Shown here piece by piece: positions 18,407-27,541 of a DNA stretch of 64,000 bases. The first letter of the stretch is position 1, and every line of letters begins with the position of its first letter. This DNA comes from Chengkuizengella axinellae (GTDB taxonomy: Bacteria > Bacillota > Bacilli > Paenibacillales > KCTC-33759): NCBI RefSeq assembly GCF_030730905.1, contig NZ_JAVAMP010000002.1:186001-250000 (forward strand), read 5' to 3'. The position numbers and the translations under genes are program-made. Below the pieces are notes generated by a model. It had not been told where the DNA came from. It made no database searches and was given only the letters and a program-made list of their open reading frames with translations.

Positions 18407-18983
18407 GGGTTTGTTGTTTGTATCTGGGGATGAAGGCATCGATGTAAAACAAATTGCAAAAGTACTCGAACAAGAGGATAAAGTAGTAATCGATGTGTTG
18501 AAGAGCATGAAGTCAGATTATGAAAAGAAAAAGAGGGGCATTCAAATATTAGAGCTTGCTGGTTCTTATCAATTTACTACAAGGTCTGAACATGCTCCGT
18601 ATTTTCAGCGTTTGGCTCACTCTCCTTCAAGGGCTACATTATCACAGGCTGCATTGGAAACCTTAGCAATTATTGCATACAAACAGCCTATAACTAGAGT
18701 TGAAATAGAAGACATTCGTGGTGTTAAATCTGATCGTGCTATTCATACTTTAGTCGTTAAAGGACTAATCCATGGTGTAGGAAGAGCAGAGACTCTGGGA
18801 AGGCCCATATTGTACGGAACAACAAAACAGTTTTTAGATTATTTTGGCATCAATAGCCTGAAAGATTTACCTGATCAAGACACGTTTGAAAATCACGATA
18901 ACTTAGAGGAAGAAACACAAAAGCTTCTTGAAAAAATGGGAATGCAGCAAATGACAATGAATGATTTTGATGATAAGGATTAA
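18375..18983 (+). CDS. scpB: Segregation and condensation protein B
   Basis: 202 residues, tandem winged helices. Motifs IIEGLLFVSGDEGID, LSQAALETLAIIAYKQPITR and IEDIRGVKSDRAIHTLV. Partner of ScpA in the condensin complex. Ribosome site AAGGAGGAAGCTC lies within scpA. Confidence 0.96.
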   Translation: MNSTQMKSIIEGLLFVSGDEGIDVKQIAKVLEQEDKVVIDVLKSMKSDYEKKKRGIQILELAGSYQFTTRSEHAPYFQRLAHSPSRATLSQAALETLAIIAYKQPITRVEIEDIRGVKSDRAIHTLVVKGLIHGVGRAETLGRPILYGTTKQFLDYFGINSLKDLPDQDTFENHDNLEEETQKLLEKMGMQQMTMNDFDDKD

Positions 18984-18987
18984 AATT

Positions 18988-19026
18988 AAAAAGCTCTAAA
19001 CCAAATGAAATGGTTTAGAGCTTTTT
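18988..19026 (+). terminator. Terminator after scpB
   Basis: AAAAAGCTCTAAACC / GGTTTAGAGCTTTTT with a 9-base loop; perfect 15-bp stem. Confidence 0.92.
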
Positions 19027-19117
19027 AATTTGCGTATGTGTATGAAAAAAACTTGGAAAGTTATACTAACCTTATTGGATGTTTTTGTAAACATGTTCTA
19101 GCGGGAGGTATATTTTA

Positions 19118-19798
19118 ATGTTTTGGTTTTGGGGGATCGTCATAATTTGCATACTAACCATCTTTTTTATATGGTTTATTTCCACCTTTATACAAGTGAA
19201 TATATCGTTTAAACGAATTCATGAGGATGATCGATTTTCAGTTGATATTTATTTATTAAGACGTTTATTTCATTATAATTATGAAATTTCACTTGTTGAA
19301 TTTAGGAATGTTTTTGAAGGGGTGGAGCTTAAATCCACTCGAACAAAATCGAAAACTAATGAAGAGCCTCAAGCTGATTCTTTGATTACACCCAAAAACA
19401 TATGGGATTATTTGAAACATACAAAGGAACTAGTCACACATTTTGTAGGAATGTATAAATGGATCTCACAATCTATGTCTTATGTTCATTGTACTCATCT
19501 AAAATGGAAAACCAGCATCGGGGTTGGGGAAGCTCCCGAAACTGCAATGATTGCAGGAATTGTATGGGGAGTGAACAGCAATGTCTTAAGCTCTTTTGTG
19601 AATAAAATCAGAATGGATGCTCAGCCTCATTTAGAAGTAAATCCTTTATACAATAAAAATGATATCTATATTGAAGTGGAATGTATACTTAAAATTCGGA
19701 TAGCACATGCTATTCTTGTTGGAATATATTTTATGATTCGTATGTTAAAAGCAAAGGGAGGCTTCAAAACATGGAAGAACATCCTATCCAAGGTTTAA
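19118..19798 (+). CDS. DUF2953 membrane protein, YtfI-like
   Basis: 226 residues. One N-terminal membrane segment (FWGIVIICILTIFFIWFIST) then a soluble region with the DUF2953 landmarks WKTSIGVGEAPETAMIAGIVWG and HLEVNPLYNKNDIYIEVECI, and a hydrophobic C-terminal part. Found next to ytfJ in sporeformers; role unknown. Its end overlaps gerW by 28 bases. GGGAGG ribosome site upstream. Confidence 0.8.
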   Translation: MFWFWGIVIICILTIFFIWFISTFIQVNISFKRIHEDDRFSVDIYLLRRLFHYNYEISLVEFRNVFEGVELKSTRTKSKTNEEPQADSLITPKNIWDYLKHTKELVTHFVGMYKWISQSMSYVHCTHLKWKTSIGVGEAPETAMIAGIVWGVNSNVLSSFVNKIRMDAQPHLEVNPLYNKNDIYIEVECILKIRIAHAILVGIYFMIRMLKAKGGFKTWKNILSKV

Positions 19799-20214
19799 TG
19801 AAAACAGCGATGGAAAATATAAAAGAAATGGTGGATGTGAATACGATAATTGGCGATCCTGTAGAAACGCCTGGTGGCAGTATTATTTTGCCTGTTTCGA
19901 GAGTGGGATTTGGGTTTGCGGCCGGAGGAAGTGAATTTGTTATTCATAACGAAGGTGATTCGGAGGAATCAGAAACTCAGACAAAAATGCCTTTTGGTGG
20001 AGGAGCTGGAGGGGGAGTTTCTATCGTTCCAATCGCATTCTTAGTAGTTGATAAAGATGGAGTGCAACTTGTATCGCTGGATAATCAAACTCATCTATTT
20101 GAACGGATCATCGATTCTACACCTCATTTGATGGAAAAATTACAATCTATGTTTAAAAAAGAAGAAAAAAAAGAAGATGATCATTTACATGATCCTGAGC
20201 CACCGATGATGTAA
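19771..20214 (+). CDS. gerW: Spore protein YtfJ / GerW
   Basis: 147 residues. The pattern MKTAMENIKEMVDVNTIIGDPVETP in pieces, followed by ILPVSRVGFGFAAGGSEF, a Gly-rich loop and VSIVPIAFLVV, identifies GerW/YtfJ. In B. subtilis it is needed for normal response to germinants (L-alanine). The C-terminus is charged (KKEEKKEDDHLHD). Overlap with the ytfI-like gene suggests coupled translation. Confidence 0.92.
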   Translation: MEEHPIQGLMKTAMENIKEMVDVNTIIGDPVETPGGSIILPVSRVGFGFAAGGSEFVIHNEGDSEESETQTKMPFGGGAGGGVSIVPIAFLVVDKDGVQLVSLDNQTHLFERIIDSTPHLMEKLQSMFKKEEKKEDDHLHDPEPPMM

Positions 20215-20231
20215 GAAAAATAAAATGTAGG

Positions 20232-20649
<418 letters not shown>

Positions 20650-20663
20650 AGAATAAAGAATAA

Positions 20664-20692
20664 AGAAGGTGGGACGAATGCCCACCTTCTTC
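20664..20692. terminator. Bidirectional terminator
   Basis: AGAAGGTGGG / CCCACCTTCT with 7-base loop, between the convergent c-like gene and the 847-residue minus-strand gene. Confidence 0.8.
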
Positions 20693-20705
20693 TGTTATAG
20701 TTACT

Positions 20706-23249
20706 TTAATGCAGTGCGCTCAATAATACACTTTTCCATGATTCACCAAATTGATCTGAAAAAATGATCTTTGTCTCTTGGTCATTACCAGCTTGTAATT
20801 GTTTTGTATAATAGTCTGTTTCTATTTTAATTCTTCTAAAATCACCTTTATTCAGGTCAAATATGATTAACTCATTTTCATTAGGACCGGAATGTACTGA
20901 AAAATACATAACGTTTTGATGATAAAGTAAATTTCCTAAATAATTATCATTTTGATGAAATAATGTACTTACTTCATTAGTGATAATGTTAATTTTTAAT
21001 AATTTATAACCTTGTATTAAATATATGACTCCATTTTGTTCGTCTATATAGAAAGTACTTTCTCCAAATGAAGTCCCATCCCCCTCTTTAGAACTTCTTG
21101 GAAAAGATATAGTTTTGAGCCAATTTCCCTCTGTATTGAAAATTAACATCCGATCATCGAATAAAATCGAAATTTGCTGGTTCATGTTAATTAGTCTAGG
21201 TTTTGAGTTTGCAGCATAGTTTGAACCAACGAAAAAATTTCTGTATAATCCAGTATCTGTATTATATTGGATGAGCGTATTATAATATAAAAACCATTTT
21301 ATATTGCTTTCAGAATTTTGATAAAGATGATCTTTATCAAAACTCTTTTCCTCCACTATATTACTTATAGGCGGGTGAAACTCTTTTAGTTGTGCATTTA
21401 TTAGGTTTAAATTTGTATCTAAAAATGTAACACCAGCAATGCTCTCAATCTGCAAATGACCTTCCTCGTTCATATTTATTTTTTCAGGTAAATGCACTCC
21501 ATACTCACCTATAATTTCAAATTGCTCATTTAATTTTAAGATGCGATGACTATATGTATCTGCAATAAACCAATTCTCATCGAATTTAGTAAAGTCTTGA
21601 GCAGTCTTTACATATAAATAGGATTCAAAAGCCATATGATTTGAAGTTTTAATCGGAAGATCAGCGATTTCAATTAACTCACCGTTTTGTAATGTATACA
21701 AAGAAGTTCTACTAATGACATACCATTGATTTGAAATTTCTTTTCTCGTAGCTTCAAAACTAATATCTCCGCATCCAAATAGACATATTTTATCTTCGGC
21801 TTGTAGTAATGTTTCAGGAAACAGTTCTTCATCTATAGGAAAAAATTGTGATGGAAGCTCTGCTAATATTTTTTCGGGTTCAGTATCCTTTTTTTCGAGT
21901 TCATCCATTAATTTTAAATCAGTATCGTGAACCCATAGAGAATGATTTTTATGTAATGTTTGTTCTATTTGCTCTACAGGTGAAACATATTTTGATAAAT
22001 CATATAATGATAAGTATTGATAACCATCGGCTGTTTCAAATTTGAATAGTGTATTGGACTGCTCTATGAATGTAACATCTTTTAAAGAATAAATATTGCT
22101 CTTGAACTGATATATATCTTCATCCCAATCATATTTGTAACGAATGAAATGGAGCTCATCCTCTTTGATTTTATAGAAGGAAACGTTATCGCGATAACTA
22201 AAAAATATGTTCCATTCATCTTGCTTCCATAATAGTGAGTTTTGTGAGAGTCTGTTGTCATTTTTTGTAGGTAAAACGAAGAAGTTTTTACCTTGAGCAT
22301 CTGTGACTAGTCCAATCGGATAACCTTTTCCATTACCATCAAACATCATTTTAAATTCATCAATCTTATAATCAACATACCTTCTGAATTGGAGATTACT
22401 ATCTTGCTTAAAGTAAATGATTGTTCCTCTAACATCTTCAAAAGTGTATATTGTTGTATTATTTTCTGTAAATACAAATGTTTGAAATTGATCAAATTGA
22501 TCAGGTTTAGATTGTCGATTAGGTTTCCTGAGCTCATATTGCTCCCTTGCTTCAATATAACTATTCCCATTATTATCATTCATAAATTCTAACTGTAAAT
22601 TTTCAAATTGATGTTGTCCTGACTGATAAATGAGCTCATCAAAACCAAACATTTCATCGTCAATTGTCATATAAAAGAGATTAGGCTCACTAACGTAAGT
22701 CATTGTAAGAACCTCACCCGCTGAGTAATTATTTTCAATAATTTTAGTAACCTCAGGAAGTGCCCCTTCAAGATTTGAACAATCTACAGAATACCAAATA
22801 GGTGTTTTATTCCCCTCATGATCCATTTTTTCTCCACCCATTAAAATATGCGAATCATTAATCCAAAACTTCATATCATCTAGTGTTTGTTCGAAAGCTA
22901 ATAAATTGATAACGTCTAACCCTTCATTTGTTGGAAAGATATACCTCAATTCATTAGATTGAACATAAAGTGCACCTTTATCATCATCAACGAATAATAC
23001 GATTGGATCTTCAGTGTAAGTATAAGATAGAGGTGTGTCGTTTACTCTATTCCAACTTTGAATTTCCTGCCAATCAGGAATGGCTCTAGAAGTTTCTTGA
23101 ATAATTTCATTTTCCTCTATTGTTTCGGTAGTTTTCTTTTCTAAATCAGTAACAAAAGTCTCATTTTCTTTTCCCCAATACCAAATCATGCTGGAAATCA
23201 GAAACGTAAAAATGAATAAAGTAAATAATAATGAAGTCTTTTTGCTCAT
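20706..23249 (-). CDS. Large membrane-anchored extracytoplasmic protein, unknown function
   Basis: About 847 residues starting at the second of two adjacent ATGs (GGGGG six bases upstream; a longer frame exists to 23318). A single N-terminal membrane segment (LLFTLFIFTFLISSMIWYWG) is followed by a long outside region, Asp/Glu/Asn rich, with repeated aromatic-hydrophobic beta strands. One stretch (WFIADTYSHRILKLNEQFEI) looks like an NHL beta-propeller blade, and others (NGVIYLIQGYKLLKINIITN) are similar, so one or more propellers are likely. I recognise no named family. Monocistronic, convergent to the c-like gene. Confidence 0.7.
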   Translation of the reverse strand: MSKKTSLLFTLFIFTFLISSMIWYWGKENETFVTDLEKKTTETIEENEIIQETSRAIPDWQEIQSWNRVNDTPLSYTYTEDPIVLFVDDDKGALYVQSNELRYIFPTNEGLDVINLLAFEQTLDDMKFWINDSHILMGGEKMDHEGNKTPIWYSVDCSNLEGALPEVTKIIENNYSAGEVLTMTYVSEPNLFYMTIDDEMFGFDELIYQSGQHQFENLQLEFMNDNNGNSYIEAREQYELRKPNRQSKPDQFDQFQTFVFTENNTTIYTFEDVRGTIIYFKQDSNLQFRRYVDYKIDEFKMMFDGNGKGYPIGLVTDAQGKNFFVLPTKNDNRLSQNSLLWKQDEWNIFFSYRDNVSFYKIKEDELHFIRYKYDWDEDIYQFKSNIYSLKDVTFIEQSNTLFKFETADGYQYLSLYDLSKYVSPVEQIEQTLHKNHSLWVHDTDLKLMDELEKKDTEPEKILAELPSQFFPIDEELFPETLLQAEDKICLFGCGDISFEATRKEISNQWYVISRTSLYTLQNGELIEIADLPIKTSNHMAFESYLYVKTAQDFTKFDENWFIADTYSHRILKLNEQFEIIGEYGVHLPEKINMNEEGHLQIESIAGVTFLDTNLNLINAQLKEFHPPISNIVEEKSFDKDHLYQNSESNIKWFLYYNTLIQYNTDTGLYRNFFVGSNYAANSKPRLINMNQQISILFDDRMLIFNTEGNWLKTISFPRSSKEGDGTSFGESTFYIDEQNGVIYLIQGYKLLKINIITNEVSTLFHQNDNYLGNLLYHQNVMYFSVHSGPNENELIIFDLNKGDFRRIKIETDYYTKQLQAGNDQETKIIFSDQFGESWKSVLLSALH

Positions 23250-23388
23250 CATATTCCCCCTTTCTTTATATGATTTTAGCATAAAGTGAACCTTTCTTTT
23301 GAAAAAAATAGAAAACATAACCTAGTAGAACAAGCATATACATGTACAAATAATAGTACAACCATCGGATAGAGAAATGGAGGCAGTT

Positions 23389-24519
23389 ATGAAAAGGTTA
23401 CATGTACTTGTCGTTTTAGTATTAATGATCAGTCTGACAACCCCCTATTTTTCATTTCATAGTGAAGCTTCATCTGAAGTCCCTACTTCAGCTGAGTCTT
23501 ATGCATTGATTGATGTGGAGTCTGGTCGTATTTTAGCCAATAAAGATGGCGATAAACAAATGCTAATTGCAAGCATTACAAAAATTATGACTGCAATTGT
23601 AGCGATTGAAGAAGGGGATTTGGCTAGTAAGGTAAACGTAGGTAAAAATGCTTACAGAAAAGAAGGGTCTTCGATTTATTTGAAATTAGGAGAGCAGATG
23701 AATCTGGAGGACATGATTTACGGTTTAATGCTAAGATCGGGAAATGATGCTGCAACCGCAATAGCTGAGCATGTAGGTGGATCAATTGAAGGTTTTGCTT
23801 ACTTAATGAACAAAAAAGCGGACGAAATTGGTATGCAAAACTCACACTTTATGAATCCCCATGGTTTGAATGAGGAAGGACATTATTCCTCGGCAAATGA
23901 TATCGCTAGATTGACAGCTTATGCTTTAAATGATCCTCTTTTTCAAGAGATCGTTGGGACGAAGGTGAAAAAAGTCCCTAATCCTCATGAAGAATGGGAT
24001 TATACATGGTACAACAAGAATAAAATGCTCTCATTATATGAAGGCGCTGACGGAGTTAAAACAGGGTATACAAAAAATGCTGGTCGTTGTTTGGTTTCCT
24101 CAGCTACAAAAAATGGTCAGCAGCTCGCAGTTGTAACTTTAAATGACCCGCATGATTGGGTGGATCACAGTCGGTTATTGGATTATGGATTTGAAACTTA
24201 TCCTGAACATTACATTATAAAAGAAGGAGAATCCATTCAAGGTCAGCCATATGTTGCTGGTAAACCCTTTATCTATCCACTAACACAGGAGGAGATTGCA
24301 AATCTAAATCAAAAATTAAAATTGGTGATTCCTGAATCTGTGGACTATAGACTTGGTAATAGAGGTAGTTTGGAATTCATGTTAAATGATAACAAGATTG
24401 GTTCAGTTCCTATATTCGAACAAGCGAAGGAAAGTAATCTAAATATACAAGAAACTTATCCATCCTCAACTTATTTAGGAGTTTTAATAAATTTAGTGAA
24501 GGAATTGTTCACATGGTAA
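23389..24519 (+). CDS. dacB: D-alanyl-D-alanine carboxypeptidase DacB (spore cortex type)
   Basis: 376 residues with signal peptide (MKRLHVLVVLVLMISL, cut near SEASS). All three catalytic motifs: SITK (SxxK), SGN in LRSGNDAAT, and KTG in VKTGYTKNAG. C-terminal beta domain and membrane anchor (YLGVLINLVKELF). First gene of dacB-spmA-spmB, which in B. subtilis is mother-cell (sigma-E) expressed and sets cortex cross-linking and spore core dehydration. Start at 23389 has GGAGG upstream. Overlaps spmA by seven bases. Confidence 0.95.
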   Translation: MKRLHVLVVLVLMISLTTPYFSFHSEASSEVPTSAESYALIDVESGRILANKDGDKQMLIASITKIMTAIVAIEEGDLASKVNVGKNAYRKEGSSIYLKLGEQMNLEDMIYGLMLRSGNDAATAIAEHVGGSIEGFAYLMNKKADEIGMQNSHFMNPHGLNEEGHYSSANDIARLTAYALNDPLFQEIVGTKVKKVPNPHEEWDYTWYNKNKMLSLYEGADGVKTGYTKNAGRCLVSSATKNGQQLAVVTLNDPHDWVDHSRLLDYGFETYPEHYIIKEGESIQGQPYVAGKPFIYPLTQEEIANLNQKLKLVIPESVDYRLGNRGSLEFMLNDNKIGSVPIFEQAKESNLNIQETYPSSTYLGVLINLVKELFTW

Positions 24520-25100
24520 ATTATATATGGTTATTTTTCATAGTGGCTGGGTTCATTGCCGCAGCATTACAAGGAAATATTGAATTGTTTTCTGAAGCAG
24601 TATTTGAAGGTGCAAAAACGGGTGTTACGATTTGTTTTAGTTTAATCAGCTTTATGGTTCTCTGGCTTGGTTTGCTAAGAATCGCAGAAGATGCAGGATT
24701 GTTGAAGAAACTAGCTATCTTGCTTCGTCCGGTTGTTCGATTTTTATTTCCAACAATCCCTAAGGATCATCCTGCAATTGGATACATTATGTCAAATATG
24801 AGCGCTAATATGCTTGGTTTAAACAATGCAGCAACTCCAATGGGGATTAAAGCAATGGAAGAATTACAAAAGATAAATCCAAAAAAAGATACGGCAAGCA
24901 CGGCAATGTGTACATTATTAGCACTTAATACGTCAAGCATTACAATTATACCAATTACCATTATTGGGATAAGAATGGCAAATCAGTCTATGGATCCTTT
25001 TGAAATCGTTGGGACTACATTAATGGCTACGGCTATTTCTACAACTGCTGCTATATTAGTAGATAAATGGTATCAAAGAAAATCTTTGAGGAATGAATGA
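24513..25100 (+). CDS. spmA: Spore maturation protein A
   Basis: 195-residue membrane protein with the nucleoside-recognition-like Gate domain: GLLRIAEDAGLLKKLAILLRP and the conserved MSNMSANMLGLNNAATPMGI. Works with SpmB in spore core dehydration. Translationally coupled to dacB. Confidence 0.95.
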   Translation: MVNYIWLFFIVAGFIAAALQGNIELFSEAVFEGAKTGVTICFSLISFMVLWLGLLRIAEDAGLLKKLAILLRPVVRFLFPTIPKDHPAIGYIMSNMSANMLGLNNAATPMGIKAMEELQKINPKKDTASTAMCTLLALNTSSITIIPITIIGIRMANQSMDPFEIVGTTLMATAISTTAAILVDKWYQRKSLRNE

Positions 25101-25143
25101 AAGTAATTATAATGTAAGAATTTACAGTACTGAAGGTGATTAA

Positions 25144-25680
25144 ATGAATGGGGTAGTAACTTCAATTTCATTATGGGCTATTCCTGTATTCATTGTTTTT
25201 ATTTCAATATATGCAGTAGCCAAAAAAGTCCCTGTTTACGAATCTTTTGTAGATGGAGCGAAAGATGGATTTGATACGGCGATAAAAATTATTCCTCATT
25301 TAGTAGGTATGATGGTTGCTATCAGTGTTTTTAGAGCATCTGGAGCAATGGATTTAATGCTGGGGTTTATACAGCCTGTTTTGAATTTGATCGGTGTTCC
25401 GAGTGAAGTGTTCCCACTAGCAATACTAAGACCTATAACCGGAACTGGTTCTCTAGCATTTACAACAGATTTAATCAAAGAGTTTGGTCCAGATTCTATG
25501 ATTGGGAGGATTGCTTCTACTGTACAAGGCTCAACAGATACCACACTTTATGTTTTGACCGTTTATTTTGGAGCAGTAGGCATTAGAAAATCGCGCTACG
25601 CTCTCAAGGTAGGATTAATCTCCGATATGGTTGGTTTTGCCGCAGCAATTATTATTTGTTTTTTCGTGTTTGGCAATTAA
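25144..25680 (+). CDS. spmB: Spore maturation protein B
   Basis: 178-residue membrane protein, Gate domain. Motifs VYESFVDGAKDGFDTAIKI, PLAILRPITGTGSLAF and VQGSTDTTLYVLTVYFGAVG. Last gene of dacB-spmA-spmB; preceded by AAGGTGATTAA. Confidence 0.95.
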   Translation: MNGVVTSISLWAIPVFIVFISIYAVAKKVPVYESFVDGAKDGFDTAIKIIPHLVGMMVAISVFRASGAMDLMLGFIQPVLNLIGVPSEVFPLAILRPITGTGSLAFTTDLIKEFGPDSMIGRIASTVQGSTDTTLYVLTVYFGAVGIRKSRYALKVGLISDMVGFAAAIIICFFVFGN

Positions 25681-25710
25681 GTAATCGTCATAAACTGGCT
25701 ACTGTCCAAG

Positions 25711-25745
25711 AAGCTTCTTCCATTACAAATTGGGAGGAGCTTTTT
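25711..25745 (+). terminator. Terminator after spmB
   Basis: AAGCTtCTtCC / GGgAGgAGCTTTTT with internal wobble pairs and U-run. Confidence 0.8.
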
Positions 25746-25805
25746 CTCACGCAAATTATTTTACACTCATATACTGTATTCACATCAGTTGATATGAGGT
25801 GATTT

Positions 25806-26147
25806 ATGGTATATCAAGGCATCGTTATCCACCACTCTATTTGTCCTTCCATCAATGGGAAAGGATATGACTATTACATTACAAAAGACCTGAGTATTAT
25901 TCCAGCTTCTGAAGCATCACTTGATTCAGAGTTTATCCATATATGTATAGAAGGAGACTTTACCGAAGTCAAGGAAATTCCGCTAACTGTTAATGAACAA
26001 TTATTTTTACTAAAAAAACTGATTATACGGCTGTCTACTCTTCATGCTTTTTCTATTCATGATGTTTATGGGCATACACATCTATGTCCAGGAGAAGACT
26101 TTCCCTGGTCTGACCTTGTGATTTCTTCTGATAATGTATATCATTAG
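25806..26147 (+). CDS. Small N-acetylmuramoyl-L-alanine amidase-like (PGRP fold) protein
   Basis: 113 residues, shorter than usual Amidase_2 domains (about 130-160). IVIHHSICPS gives the first zinc-ligand histidines (H9/H10) and GHTHLCPGEDFPW the closing H and C ligands (H90, C94). No signal peptide, so it may act in the cytoplasm, the mother cell or on recycled wall fragments, or be only a binding fold. Starts with AGGTGA upstream; 18 bases before rluB. Assignment by motif only. Confidence 0.6.
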   Translation: MVYQGIVIHHSICPSINGKGYDYYITKDLSIIPASEASLDSEFIHICIEGDFTEVKEIPLTVNEQLFLLKKLIIRLSTLHAFSIHDVYGHTHLCPGEDFPWSDLVISSDNVYH

Positions 26148-26165
26148 TCCTTGAGGTGATGTATC

Positions 26166-26912
26166 ATGGAAAGACTGCAAAAAGTATTGGCAAATGCAGG
26201 GATTGCTTCCAGAAGAAAATCTGAAGAAATTATTTTAGCTGGCAGAGTGGAAGTAAATGAGAAAATAGTAAACACACTAGGGGTTAAGGTTGACCCGGAA
26301 CAAGATATAATCAAAGTGGACGGACGTCTAATTCGAAGCGAAAGTAAGATTTATGTATTATTTCATAAGCCTAAAGGAGTAATAAGTAGTGTAAAGGATC
26401 CAGAGGGCAGACAGGTTGTTACGGATTATTTGAAAAAAATTAAACAGCGGGTATATCCTGTTGGACGTTTAGATTATGATACAGAGGGTTTATTATTGCT
26501 TACAAATGATGGGGAGTTTTCTAATTTAATGACTCACCCAAAACATCATATTGATAAAACGTACTTTGTTACTGTAAAAGGGGTTCCTCATGGCTCTCAA
26601 CTGGATCGTTTAAAGGAAGGTATTGAGCTTGAGGACGGAAAAACGTCACCAGCAGAAGTGGAATACCATGATGTGAATCCAGACAAAAATGAATCGATTA
26701 TTTCCATCACCATACATGAAGGGAAAAATAGACAAGTTCGCAGAATGTTTGAGGCTTTGTCAATCCAAGTGAAGAGACTAAGAAGAGTGCAATTTGGATT
26801 TTTAAATCTTCAAAGAGTTTCTAGAGGGAAATTTCGCTATCTTCAACCAAATGAAGTAAAGGAATTAAAAGATTTAGCACTTAGGACACATAAAATTCAA
26901 AAAAACGACTAA
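26166..26912 (+). CDS. rluB: 23S rRNA pseudouridine synthase RluB
   Basis: 248 residues: N-terminal S4 RNA-binding domain (RLQKVLANAGIASRRKSEE) and RsuA-family catalytic domain with GRLDYDTEGLLLLTNDG (catalytic Asp) and EGKNRQVRRMFEAL. Modifies helix 89/90 region uridines of 23S rRNA in the family. Spaced 94 bases before resA. Confidence 0.93.
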   Translation: MERLQKVLANAGIASRRKSEEIILAGRVEVNEKIVNTLGVKVDPEQDIIKVDGRLIRSESKIYVLFHKPKGVISSVKDPEGRQVVTDYLKKIKQRVYPVGRLDYDTEGLLLLTNDGEFSNLMTHPKHHIDKTYFVTVKGVPHGSQLDRLKEGIELEDGKTSPAEVEYHDVNPDKNESIISITIHEGKNRQVRRMFEALSIQVKRLRRVQFGFLNLQRVSRGKFRYLQPNEVKELKDLALRTHKIQKND

Positions 26913-27006
26913 AAGATGAAAAATGTTTCGTTATAATAGGAATAGTGTCAGTATAAAATTGAACTAAAATTATTTTTCATTTGGACCTAGAAAGTATGGT
27001 GATGTC

Positions 27007-27537
27007 ATGAAAAAGAATAAAAAATGGATTCAGTATGCCATTTTAATTCTATTTGTTGTGATTGCAGGAGTTACGCTGTTTAGTAGTGTCTTATCAAATG
27101 AGGATATTCCTGAAGTAGGTAAGATTGCACCCGATTTTACACTTGGAGGTTTAGATGGACAAGTATATAGGCTGTCAGACTTTGCAGGACAACCTGTCAT
27201 TGTGAATTTTTGGGGGACTTTTTGTGAACCATGTGTAAGGGAAATGCCAGCGATTGAAGATATTTATAAAAAATATCAATCTAAGGATGTAGTTGTTTTA
27301 GGCGTTAATTTAAATGGTGAGCCTGAGGTTACTGTGAGAAGCTTTGTGAATCAAGTTGGAGTTACTTTTCCTATACTATTGGATAATAGGGTTGTATCTG
27401 AGCAATATGATGTGAAGTATTATCCTACTACTTTTTTTATAGATTCTAAAGGAAAGATTATAGAGAAAAAAATTGGTGAAATGAACGAGTCTTATTTAAT
27501 TCAAACTGTGAATAAGTTGTTAGCTGAAAAGGAGTAA
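27007..27537 (+). CDS. resA: Thiol-disulfide oxidoreductase ResA
   Basis: 176 residues: membrane anchor (WIQYAILILFVVIAGVTLF) and outside thioredoxin fold with CEPC (C73, C76), the ResA-type active site that reduces apocytochrome c cysteines before heme attachment. The following VKYYPTTFFID holds the cis-proline. First gene of resA-resB-resC-resD-resE. Confidence 0.96.
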   Translation: MKKNKKWIQYAILILFVVIAGVTLFSSVLSNEDIPEVGKIAPDFTLGGLDGQVYRLSDFAGQPVIVNFWGTFCEPCVREMPAIEDIYKKYQSKDVVVLGVNLNGEPEVTVRSFVNQVGVTFPILLDNRVVSEQYDVKYYPTTFFIDSKGKIIEKKIGEMNESYLIQTVNKLLAEKE

Positions 27538-27541
27538 TGCA

